Below are positions 11,641 through 22,439 of a stretch of DNA of 64,000 bases, one piece after another. The translations under genes were made by a program, and so were the position numbers. Position 1 is the stretch's first letter. Every line of letters starts with the position of its first letter. Source of the DNA: Rhynchospora pubera. Lineage: Eukaryota > Streptophyta > Magnoliopsida > Poales > Cyperaceae. A model generated the notes under the pieces. That model was not told the DNA's origin. It ran no database searches and saw nothing but the letters and a program-made list of their open reading frames with translations. The stretch spans positions 116,409,431 to 116,473,430 of the forward strand of contig CM051459.1 in the NCBI GenBank assembly GCA_028095005.1. The letters run 5' to 3'.

Positions 11641-12580
11641 TAATACCTTTGAGGCTCTGACTTCCTTTTTAGACAGCTATGCTATTTAATTTGTTTAATT
11701 TCGTTTCCAATTTCGAATTTGCCTAGTTTTGAAATTGTCCACATATTTGGATTTTGTTGCATTTTTTAAGCTGGCATTGTCCCTACATATCAAGCTGTAG
11801 TTTGGTTAAGTTGTGAATATTAGTTGTTGTTTTGATTTTACAATTAAGGTTGGCATTTCCAATTTGACTAGTGAGTAAATATCATGATAATAAGCAAGGT
11901 AAATTGATATCTGTTGTTTGAGTCTGATTTGTTGACATTCCCAATTGTATGCACCTGAACTAAATTGAAAGAAGAATAATTGCCCATTATTATTAAAAGT
12001 TATTATAATTGATTTGTCACTCAAAGCCCACAAACTTCCCATTCGAAAAAGAATGCCCAGTAATTGAGCGAGCCATTCAGTGGTATTTGTTTGAATATTG
12101 CATGAAGATATGCCTATATGTTAATCCTTTAGTTTTAATTACTAATTTACAGCACAAGGACAACGAACATGTAGCGGCAAATGTCATCAAGGATATAGAC
12201 TTTGCACCGATGATATGAACTTTGCGCTGGTACAGAACCCTAAATTATCAGGGTCTCTACTGACATTGCTGCCACCATTAGTTGTAAAATAGAAGCTTAT
12301 CATATGTTAGATGTGTTCACTGTATGTTCTGACCTAGTTTGCTTGTAATTTTAGTATTATTATTAAGCTTTTTTTTTTTGCAAAATGTAAATTTAGTATT
12401 ATGGTGTTTGAGCATATGCAATTGAGTTGGTGTTCCATTGTCTCGGTTATTTCTAACCGTGAGATTAGAAAAAATGAAGATGAATTGGAAGAGAGTTAAT
12501 TTCTGTCACAACATATTTTGTCACAATCATATGAAATCATAGATAAACAAATGAATCAATTATACAAAGCCCGAGAGATA

Positions 12581-12796
12581 TCATAACTCATAAGTAGAGG
12601 AGTTTTGATGGAGCTTTCTTACGGTTAGTGGAGGATGAGTTTTTTGTGAGGTGAGTTCTGAGTAGAACAACGATTTTCCCGGTGAGGTGAGGTGACGGTC
12701 TTCCTCGGGAAGAGGCTTGATAGAGGTGGAGAAGCATGACAGAGCTGGAAGTACAGATCTAGGGTTTCCGACGGTGGGAAGGAACAGACTCGTCAC
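12581..12796 (-). other. Second gene-start-like fragment inside the Pack-MULE
   Basis: The minus strand from about 12950 down to 12581 looks like a 5' UTR followed by a 71-codon frame that starts MTSLFLPTVGNPRSVLPALS. The base composition is higher in GC than its surroundings. It abuts the partial terminus at 12950-13130, as a captured fragment would. The product is not recognised. Confidence 0.3.
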
Positions 12797-12949
12797 CTGT
12801 GCTGTTCTCCTCGAAGAGGTGGGAAAGGAGAGCTAGAGAGGAAGTCAAGGATGGAGACTTCAGAGAAAAAGATAAGTGAACGGTTCAGAGAAGTGATGAA
12901 GTTACGGAGAGAAAGAGGTGTGAACGGAAAAACTTAAAAACTAACGGAG

Positions 12950-13130
12950 ATCAACATATCATCAGCGGAAACCAAATCCTCTACGGAACTCATTTGTTCC
13001 GCACGGTAGAGAACTTTTTATACGATCCGTTCGATCAAATCCAACAATTAAGATTTATAGACGGTAAAAATAAAAAAGGAAAACTCGCCTCTCTCCGTCT
13101 GTTCCCGTCTAAATATGCAAATCCTTCGTC
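12950..13130 (+). repeat. Third, partial copy of the Pack-MULE subterminal sequence
   Basis: The segment with CAAATCCTCTACGGAACTC, GTTCCGCA, GAGAACTTTT and GATCCGTTCGATC resembles, in inverted orientation, the right subterminal region at about 15270-15415. The outer part of the terminus is missing here. It could be the left end of an inner 2.6 kb element running to 15543. Confidence 0.55.
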
Positions 13131-15049
13131 TCTTCCTCTACTTGGTTTCTATCTGCATAATACGAAGTCACAACCCCATTACGATTTTTCTTTGATTGGT
13201 AAATAAAGATCCAAGAGTCAAGTGGTGCCACGATCCAAAAGAATCCTCGTCACAACCCCATTACGATTTATCTTTGTTTTGTTATTTTCTTAAATTATGG
13301 TTGATATTTGGTATACGGCTGATCAACATTGCAAGACCTTTTGCATTGTTCCATTAAAATTTCTCGATGCAATAATGTTAAAGCATTAGAAGTTTAGCTT
13401 AATCACATAATAATTCATCTTCTGTATAATTTAGATAATAAACTGTTTTCTAATTGATTGGTGTATAATATTCTTTTTAATATATTTCATACAAAATCAA
13501 TTTGTCACCCTTTGTGTTGCCCTACAAACTTTAGAATGAGGAAAAGGCCAAACAATTGGTGTGTAATTAATTAATTGATTGATTAATTCGGTAGGCATTT
13601 TTTTTTTCAACATTTTGAATCAATTCAATTGACGTGAAAGTCCAATACTGATGTTCTTCAATTAATTAACAAAATATGTTTTTCTTGCAAATTAATAGCT
13701 TTGTGTGGTAAAACCGTAAAAGTAAAAAAAAAAAAATGAAGGGTCTGATATATAAAGGATGTATCCAATGAAGCATGTCAGAACTTGAAATTCTGAGTAG
13801 CAGCAAATATTTGAGTACATTTATAAAAGATGTATAGAAACATGAAGATTATGTATGGTAATTTGATTTGTACTTGCAAGCATACAGTGCATAAGCCATG
13901 TTAATTCAAGAATTCAGTGAAATTAAACATGTATGTCTTCATGCATCTTAATCGTTGAGCATAAACCCGAATAATGTTTGGTGGACATAATAATGGTCCC
14001 AATTAAACATGTATGTCTTTCATCTTGAATAAAAAAATAAGAAAATAAATAAATAAATAAATAAATAGAAAGAAAATTGTTTACACATGTTGCTTCAACA
14101 GACAATCAAGAAGTCAACCACTTTTTTTTATCACTCTCTACCAACTCTGTACCACTAATCCAGGGGTGGTACATGTACAACCATAAACTCCTGTAGCCTT
14201 TACAACTCTGAGCATCAACAAATGAAATAATGAGTTCAATCAAACACTACATAACAAGGCCTACTATTGTTACCATACCAGTGAGTGAACTATTGGCAAG
14301 TTGAGACATTCTAATTTCCCGTGAAATGTAGCAAATTCCATGGTCCAAGCCGAATTGCCTGGATGGCGGAAGGAGAGGAGATGGCATAAGCTGTGCAATT
14401 GCCTGGATAGATGGAACATTTGCAACAAGACATAGCTGAATGGATTGAAGACTTGGATGAAGGGAGGCTGCTAGATGAGAGGAGATAAAAACGACTACAT
14501 GATGCTTAACATACAAGGATTGCGTGTTTTGCAATTTGCAGTGTCTTTTTACATTAGCTTACTGTTTGCTTGCTAGTAATGGATTGATTTGTATCGTCTT
14601 TGGATGTACTTTTCATGTTTGGATTTTATTTTGTGAAGCAGTCGGAGAAATTGGGCTAGGAGTTTTATTCTGATGGGGTTTGAGGAGCTGAGTTCTGATA
14701 GCTTGAAATAATAAAACAGGAGGATAATCCTATAGCCCAAAAATTAAAGGAACAGAAATATAATAGCTACTTCCAACTTCATGTATTGTTTAAGGAAACA
14801 AAGTTGCGATTGAATCATTGTACCCCAATTAAATCCTGTTTGACACCGAAATTCGATTGGTACTAAATATTAAGTTCCCATGTGATCCCTCAATTCAGAC
14901 GAAATTCCCATAAATCTGTCTCTTATTCTTATGCCTCTGACAGAACAAGATTCAGAGAAACTGAATTTCACAGATCCGTGCCTCTAAAACTCAGAAGCAG
15001 CAATATAAAAGTAAGAAAAATCAGATTAAAAGAGGGAAGAGAAACGCAC

Positions 15050-15128
15050 CGAGGCTGACGATCTGAGTGACAGTCTGTCTGATCTGAAGAGATTGAATCG
15101 ATTCCATGGAATCGCCAATGAACACCAT
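15050..15128 (-). pseudogene. Captured exon 1 of a SEC11 signal peptidase gene
   Basis: Reading leftwards from the ATG at 15128-15126, the frame encodes MVFIGDSMESIQ, SLQIRQ and TQIVSLG and stops being coding at a canonical donor (G|GTGCGTTTC at 15049). This matches the conserved N terminus of plant SEC11, the catalytic serine-protease subunit of the ER signal peptidase complex. In the real protein the membrane segment and the catalytic Ser/His/Asp region follow; none of that is found downstream (15049 to about 14000). It is therefore a first exon plus part of intron 1, carried inside the Pack-MULE and lying about 300 bp inside its right inverted repeat, in the usual outward-promoter orientation. 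It cannot make an active protease. Confidence 0.75.
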
Positions 15129-15543
15129 TGTCACTCTCCTTGGAACTGACGACAATGTATTAGTATATACCTTGAAAAGAACGGACAAAAGGAACAAGGT
15201 GACTAGGTGAGGCGGCGCATGTGAAAAGAGAGGCGCAAGTCGGATCTAACGGGGTTTTTTCTGTCCCTTGACGGAGAGACGGAGGAGAGGAACAAGTTCT
15301 TTTATTTTTTTTATTGCGCCTCAAATCTTGACCTTAGGATTCGATCGAACGGATCGGACAGTGGAGATTAAAAGTTCTCCAGGATGCGGAACTATGAGGT
15401 TCCGTAGAGGATTCGGTTCCATCATCAGCGCCTCAATCAGATCCGCTGATCTAATTCACAGCACGCATTTTGAAGCCAATCCAACAACATAAAAATCCTG
15501 TGCATATGGTCCACATGCACATTAGTGTATTATATCTATTCTC

Positions 15544-17187
15544 TATATATATATATATAGTCTTCTTCTATGAAATATCGGAGGGGAGTAAAGGTAACGG
15601 CAAGGAGGAGATATCAGTGGTGGTGTAAGAAATTGATTGGAGGAGAAATAAATCTGATGACAAAGAACAAGAGATAGCAAGAGGAAGTGATGGAACTGAT
15701 TTGGCGCCTTGGCGGTAATATACTTTAACCTCTTTTTATCTGAATTCATTTTTTTGAACCAAAAGCTCCCCAAGCATGGAACCAAGCAAATTTCAATTAA
15801 AAGAGTTTAAACGTACATATCAGTAACTGAAAGTAAGCCTTAAGGGTTTATCTGAATTCATTATTAAATATGTTAAAAGTATTACCTCTTTTATCTGAAT
15901 ACAATATGAAATCTGTTATCTTGGCGTTAAAGAAAAGATCATTATGGTTGAGTCCTTTCAATTTGAAGAAAAAAAATTGACTGACGTTGGTTTACTTTTT
16001 GAACATTACATATGTATGTGTATTAGCATGTGTGTAGCAGTCATGGATGTTGGTTCTTTCGGTAGTGTCCTCTTTGATATTAAGTGGTGGAAGTTCAAAT
16101 TTGGTATATAAGTGAAATTGTCACCAATTGAATTTTTTTAATTTTGATAGTATGTTTCATTTATGGACGCGTGAGTGTAATTAGATTTATTTGTACTAGC
16201 AAAAGATGTCCTCAATACGTGGGCAAATAAAAAAAATAAAATGTTGATATTTTTTTGTTATATATAAAATGTTACATATTAGGCAATAAAGATATGGTAA
16301 AATCAATAATTTTGTCTTTCCTTTTAAATAAATAGCTAATTTGGTAGTAACTTAATTTTTTTAAAGAAAAATATCTAACCTTGATCTAGACCACTGATCA
16401 AATCAAATTACACAAATCAATGGTCCATAATTGATATAAGAATTATTTACACCCTTTTATCTGATAAGTTTACTTCTTTTATATGACAAGTTTACTCTTT
16501 TTATATGAGTGCTTTTATAAGTAGTATAGATAATCTTATGGCTTTGCATGAAATGAACATCATGATATGACATGAAATTGTTGTATATATATTACCTGTT
16601 AGGTTTAAAATGGAAATGAGATGATTTAGAAAAATGTTGACGAAATTATTTGTATCTTGAGAAACTTTCAAGACATTAACTATGGTTGCGCATGTCTTAG
16701 AAGTTAGAACTATTCTGAAATCTTATCAGACTTAAAGGGCACTGACTACGGTTGAGCATGATCTAAAATATTCTAATAAAAGTCATGAAGGGCACCGACT
16801 ACGGTTGCGCGTGACTGTCTAAATTGTGCTATCAATCGTTGGCAACCCTCATAAAAGTGATTTGCAATGTGATAGTAAATCGTTGACAATCTTTATAGAC
16901 GATGATTAGCAATTCAGATTGATTGATTGCATTGAAAAATAGACTTGTTTTTAGAAAATGGTACAAATCTTTGAGTTGTTTAGGTTGCAAAACTTGATTA
17001 TTATTGAAGAACTATTCTGACTATACTGGTATTCTGAAATATTCAAACCGATATATCTCAGTAATTATATTATTTATTCTGGAGATTTATTTGAGTCTTA
17101 TTGAATTTTGCCATGTTAATTTATTATAGATTAACTGCATGGTTAAATGATCGATTAGTGAGTTTGTTAGCGGACTCTATTTATTTT
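15544..17187. other. Intergenic sequence with a short imperfect repeat cluster
   Basis: I see no gene. An (AT)n run begins at 15544. At about 16672-16815 a 25-bp motif with the core ACTACGGTTGCGC recurs three times at 53-66 bp spacing. Further on, variants of AATCGTTG.CAA recur at 16835-16900. This could be the leader or LTR of an old retroelement, but I cannot find ends. Confidence 0.4.
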
Positions 17188-17196
17188 ACTGTTACA

Positions 17197-17681
17197 TGTA
17201 GATTGACGGACCGTCGGATGAAAGTAAAAGATAATGTCAATATTCAACGAGATAGGCTAAAATCAGCCACGCCTGACATATTAATCCGTCAGCTGCGATT
17301 ATATCTCAATTTTTGAGGTTTTAATGGCTAATCTGAACTGTTCAATATGTTCTCCATATTGAAATCTCATTGGAGACCAAATTTTACATTTTTCTGATTT
17401 TATTTACTATTTTTTGAGATTTTTAAAAATCATAGTTATTGAAGGATTCAGAATTGCTTAGATTAAGAATTTTGTAAAATACCAAACAAAGACTAAAAAA
17501 TTTCAAAAAAATATAAAATTTTGTCTCCAACAAGATTTCAATATGGAGAACACATTGAACGGTTCGGATCGACTGTTAGAATTTTAAAAATTGAGATTTG
17601 ATCGTAGCTGACGGTTTCATCCGTCAGTAGCGACTGATTTTAGCCTATCTCATATTCAAGTCCAGCGACCCGTCGGTGCGG
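17197..17681. mobile_element. Hairpin Mutator-like MITE with 9-bp target duplication
   Basis: About 485 bp, almost entirely inverted. The left half holds GAGATAGGCTAAAATCAG, TCCGTCAGCTGCGATTATA, ATCTCAATTTTTGA and ATATTGAAATCTC. The right half holds their complements. The flanks ACTGTTACA (17188-17196) and ACTGTGACA (17682-17690) differ at one of nine bases, a length typical of Mutator-like elements. The outermost termini match each other less well than the interior, so exact ends are uncertain. No coding capacity. Confidence 0.65.
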
Positions 17682-17699
17682 ACTGTGACACAAACTGAA

Positions 17700-17950
17700 A
17701 AGATGAATTATTTATCTGGTGGGAGCTCCTTCAGGAGATATTCACGAATATAAAGAATTGAATAGCCAAAACCAATGAAGAGCTTCAGTGGTTAAAACTG
17801 CAATACCAATTTCCATCCCTTGGAAACAAGGCTGAGCATCTCCAACCAGATTATTATCCCAACTCCTGCTTTCTTGTGTTGACCCGAGATACCGGTTACA
17901 TCTCAACGGAGCATTAAACAAGGAACCAGAAAAGAGCATTAAAAATGTTT
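17700..17950 (-). other. Unassigned pseudo-exon-like segment
   Basis: The minus strand has two overlapping short frames. One is 65 codons (17742-17939) and contains SWDNNLVGDAQPCFQG. The other is interrupted but has a membrane-like composition (GVGIIIWLEML, IGFGYSILYI). The sequence is less AT-rich than its surroundings and could be a decayed exon. I do not recognise it. Confidence 0.25.
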
Positions 17951-20430
17951 AATAATCTACCACAAACAATGAATATATGAATTTCCATGTCATGCATTCA
18001 GTTTATACACAGAGCGACAAGTTCAAACGCTTCACTTGAAAATTGATTGGTCTACAAAATGAAAACGACTCAAACTCAAAGTCCCATTTATCTCAACTTG
18101 AACTTAGACCAGACTATGCTAATTTCAAAGAGATGCGCATTCAACTTTTCTCTGTTTCTTGTATTTGAATTGTTTTTTTTTTTCGCTTTTGAAATAGTCA
18201 AAATTCAAAAATATGAACTCAGGTGATACTGCCTATTGTGCAATTTCCCAAGTACTTTCTCTTTACGAGTGTGTCAACGAATTAAAAATTGAATAAGAGC
18301 TGTCAACAAATTAATACGAAAAAAATATACTTCCTGTTTAAATAAGCACATCCAAGAAGATGTGCGTTTTGTGTTTCTTTTTGGGCTCTTTCTGTCGTTA
18401 TTCGGGAAGCCTAAAATGTCCAGTCAAAGTCATGAATAAAGCTTACACGGTGAGTACACTCATAATCCTCATCCCAAAATTATGCTCTGCAGCACTTAAA
18501 TTTTTTTTTCCCTTTCTTTAAATAGTGGTCGAATTAATCATCAGAAGTTTAAACAAAACAACATAACTAAATATTCTCAAAAATAAATTCATCAACAGAA
18601 GCAACCCCTAAATAATTATGCCATGAATTTTTCTGCGTTTTATGAACCCATTATCTAAGCTGAAATGTTAGTTTCAACATGTAATCGATTTCACATGACA
18701 GGCATGCACATTGCATGTTTCAATATGAAACAAATAAAAGTGCGTTATTTAAACAATCTATTGTTCTAATTAGATGTAAAATTTACAAATTTAAAAAATA
18801 ACAGTTAAAATATTCAAAATTACAAAGTACCTACTAAATTATACAAAGGTCATAACGCAATTCTAAAACATTAAATAGGAACTACCAGTGATTGAAATGT
18901 TGGAGAAAATTGAATATAAGTTCAAATATTTTTTTATACTCAAGAAATATCCCTTCAAAGGTCCATAACATTTTTTTAGTTGACTGCCTATGGTAGCAAA
19001 TTAGCAATTATATAATTCTACAATAATAAAGATTACTTCCGAAAACGTTGGTTGACTGATATACTTTTGATCAAGGAAGTCTCTCAAGCAAGTTCAACTT
19101 TGTACTATGAATGGAGGTATAACCTTTTTTAGTTATCTCTTAAAAATTTAAACAAGCACTAAATGAATTCATTTAGAGAAATAAGAGAGTTGTGCATGAC
19201 TGAAAGTAGTACCCAATTTTACAAATATTGCAGTACCTTTATGTCCATTATTTATTTGATTGTGTGTACATCGTCACTGGACAGACGATGACCCTTTTCT
19301 GTCATTGTCTATTTCTTACAACAAGTGCTCGTGGTTTCTTACATTGTATAATTATGCATTTTATTGTGTTTTATTTTCTTAACAGTGCATGTTTAATGCG
19401 AAGCTTCTCCATTAGTTGGGATTGAACTTTGAAACTCTCTTGCCGTAGTTCATCAAGAAATAGGGACTTTGTTAATCCATCCTGACACAAGAGTCCCCTA
19501 ATTGTAAGAAATGCTAGAAATACAAATACATCAAGCCCTATCTATTTGAAAATCAAACACAACTAGTCACAAAGAAGCACATTTTTTATTATTATTTTAC
19601 TTGCAACCATGAGTTCTAAGAGAACTAGTATGAAACACCTACTGTGCTGTTATTATAATAGATAGTCACAAAAAGAAGCAGTTATTTCACCAAAGAAAAC
19701 TAACATGTATGTTTGCAATAGTGCCAGTAAAGAACAGTGAGATCGATTTTATTGATTATATTTCTCTATAAATGGTTCAACAAAAACTCTGGTTCTGGAA
19801 ATACAATAATCATAATGAATAAAGAAAAACATGCAAGCGATCTCTCTTAGAAAATATGAGAAAAAAAAGAATTGATACGTTGTTGATTTTCTGTAATTTA
19901 CAATGTTTGGATGCATAGCTATTTATTGGCCATCCTAGCTATATCAAAATGTATTTTACACGAGATTTCATTTTATTTCAATTCAATTATTTCGATTTCA
20001 CATGATTTCGTTGGATCTAATTACATAGAAATTCTAACCAAATGACACCAAATCCATTCATTTTGATCAAGAATTGTCCAACGAAATGAAATGAAATGAA
20101 ATCCCTTGTTAAAAAAATGAGATTTTGATCAGGGACAAACAGTTTGATCCTTTCAATTTTTACAAAGATACAAATCCTACAGTTTTACAGATACTACTTT
20201 CTAACTGATTGTTGTGCTAATTATGCTAGGGAGAAATGGTTGGTTGTTTCCTTTTATTGCTCAATGTTGATTTATTTATGGCTTCTCAATAACTACCCCA
20301 AAAGCGATATTCTGGTACAATTGAAGCATTTTTTTTTCAAAACAAAAAAGAAAAGAAAACAAAAGAAAACAAAAGGAGAGTAATTGCTTACTTGAACGTT
20401 GAAGCCTTTAATTCCGAGAAGCTTAATTTG
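17951..20430. other. Intergenic sequence with two dispersed repeat copies
   Basis: No gene is seen. Copies of two repeats also present near the left edge lie here: 18386-18470 (partner 9078-9180) and 19227-19377 (partner 317-467). A microsatellite-like run of AAATG units occurs at about 20080-20105. The remainder is AT-rich without recognisable structure. Confidence 0.4.
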
Positions 20431-20851
20431 TTACTTCAGTACACATGACACCACAGGGAAGTTAATCGCAAAAGTCAGAAAGAAGCCCCACGAGATAACT
20501 GAACCCCACGCACCTTCTGTGTCTACAGTCAAACACCTGAGGAAACACCGCAATGTCTTCAACTCATCTTCCGTGTCAAAATTCATCCGAGGAAGATTCA
20601 CCCTCTCCGGCGATGGTGGAGGCGTCACCGATTGTTGCGGCATCTCCGATTGTTGCGACGCTAGTAATTGTGAGGTTGGAAGCGACTCTGACTCCGAGTT
20701 TTCCATTTGAGACCTCTGAAACCAGTTTCTTATCGGTGACCTCTGGAACCAGTCCCTTGGTGCTATGTGGAACCAGACCCTCGCCATTGGTGCTCTCTGG
20801 AACCAATCCCTCGCTGTTGCTCTCATTGAACTGAGAGAGATCATAATTCAA
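20431..20851 (-). pseudogene. Relic first exon, DUF3537-like, with minisatellite
   Basis: On the minus strand, a frame starting at M 20706 (MENSESES) reads through a Pro-rich stretch into DTEDELKTLRCFLRCLTVD and then ISWGFFLTFAINFPVVS, ending at a stop at 20431-20433. The pattern DELK..R.FLR...VD...W...ISW..FF resembles the first membrane segment of plant DUF3537 proteins (multi-pass membrane proteins of poorly known role). No further exons are found to the left, and the frame stops right after the first membrane segment, so this is probably a fragment. Upstream (20720-20840), an imperfect 23-27 bp repeat built on GGTTCCAGAG occurs four times. In another frame it encodes GLVPEST-like repeats. 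Confidence 0.4.
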
Positions 20852-21852
20852 GATTTGAAATCTTGAGTAAGGTTTTGAAAGCTTGATTGTGGGAGGGAAG
20901 AAGAAAGTTTGAATTGAAATTTTCCTGAAAGAACTAAACTTTAGAGCTGAGTGACAGAAATTATTAGTGAAGTAAAATTATTTTCTACAGTGATATTGAG
21001 AATGGAGGACATCTTACAACGACGGATTGGGGATGAATGGTGAATAGTATGTGCACTTGGACTGTAAAGTTTCTGTGGACCATGATATAACTTTTGTTGT
21101 TCTGTGGAGCCCGCTATGCTAGGTTTTGATAGTTAAGTATATACCGGAAGTTCGTCTCCTCTTTAAGCATTTTAGAGAAAATTTAATCGGGGTCGTTTAT
21201 ATATTATATATATATTTTGAACTACACCTTTTAGTTTTTTGTCCTCCTTGCTCCTATTTGATTTTTTATTCCAGAGAAATATCATTGTTAGTACATACTA
21301 AACCCTAAACCCTAGACTCTCTAAAATACTAAAATACTTGGAACATCTAACATATAAAAATTTGGCATACTTTCATTATAACATTTTGGACATGCATATA
21401 AAATTTAATGGAGAGATAAATTTATAAATGCCCCCAACCAATAAAAAATATACAATATACAGTATCTGGGGGTATCATGGATTTTTTTTCCCCCCTCAAA
21501 CTAATACGGGACTACATGAATAATTGAAACAGAGATGGTTCTCACGCTAATTAGCAGCGGGGCTATTGGGACTTTTGTCATGCTTAAAGAAATGTCTGCC
21601 TGAGTGCCTGTTAATTTTATTTTATGTTCTGGTAAATTTGGCGCCAAGACTTGTGAAATTAATTAAATTGGCTTCATAACTTCCTAGTAAAAAACAAAGC
21701 CACCTTTTAGAAGGATGCATTGAAAGTAGCCCCACACACACACGTATAGTTTGTAAACCAAAATAAACATTTTGTAAAAAGAAAAACAATGAACGTAATA
21801 TAGTCCATAGTTACATACCCCAGAGCTGCATATTTAATTCCCCTCCAGTATT
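20852..21852. other. Intergenic sequence
   Basis: No gene or clear repeat boundary seen. AT-rich, with one pair of TA-rich runs near 21200 and 21445. Confidence 0.4.
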
Positions 21853-21860
21853 ATTTGCAC

Positions 21861-22431
21861 CAAGGGTTTAAATAGCGGCCATAGCGCCGAGATAGCGGAA
21901 TTAGATATTAGATATCCAACTGCTACCACGCTATAAATTTAGCGCTGCGTCTGATAAATTTAGCGCTGCGTCTGATAGCGCGCATGATATCGGCATTTAG
22001 CGGAAATTATCGGGTATAATATCGGCAAATAGCGGATGTATTATCAGCAATTAGCGGACCCTACACGTGCAACCCAATGGTTAAGCTGTTGCAACACGAC
22101 ACCATCCCACTTCTTATATACTATCCGTATAGAAGTTCAATCCACCATGTGGGACTAAATGTGCACTTGAAAACCGGACAGAAAAATGACAGAAAAATGG
22201 TTACATTTTATTGCTAAAAGTGGGAATCGAACCCATATCATGTGTTATACAATCCAATTCAACAACCACCCAACCAAGTTGCTTCTTGTGATATAGTTGT
22301 TTATGTTATTTATATATACGAATATAATATCCGCTATGGTCCGATAGCGGCCGCTAAATGCCCGCTATCCGCTATCCGCTATGACATTGGCATGTCCGCT
22401 ACGAATCCGCTATCCGCTATTTAAACCTTTG
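21861..22431. mobile_element. hAT MITE with perfect 8-bp target duplication
   Basis: 571 bp, flanked by identical ATTTGCAC at 21853-21860 and 22432-22439. The termini are CAAGGGTTTAAATAGCGG and, inverted, CAAAGGTTTAAATAGCGG. Many subterminal copies of TAGCGG / CCGCTA occur on both sides, including CCGCTATCCGCTATCCGCTA near the right end. A 22-bp direct repeat (AAATTTAGCGCTGCGTCTGAT) lies at about 21935-21980. Subterminal repeats of this kind are transposase-binding sites in hAT elements. No transposase is encoded. Confidence 0.88.
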
Positions 22432-22439
22432 ATTTGCAC

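Larger units (their letters stand above)
11092..15543. mobile_element. Pack-MULE-like element with long inverted ends
   Basis: About 4.45 kb. The left end (11092 to about 11210) and the right end (about 15425-15543, inverted) match over roughly 115 bp. Shared blocks include CTAATGTGCAT, GGACCATATGCACAGGAT, GGATTGGCTTCAAAATGCG and GAGGCGCTGA. The termini start GAGAA, as is common in Mutator-like elements. I could not define a clean 9-bp target duplication because the flanks are low-complexity. The interior has no transposase. It holds GC-richer, CT-rich gene-start-like pieces: 11195-11640 (+) with a good donor after CTCA at about 11623; 12581-12796 (-); and a recognisable SEC11 exon at 15050-15128 (-). 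A third partial terminus lies at 12950-13130. Confidence 0.75.

Noticed and set aside
22200..22260. tRNA-like GGGAATCGAACCC motif
   Set aside because: Resembles a T-loop complement but no matching arms could be built, and it lies inside the hAT MITE.
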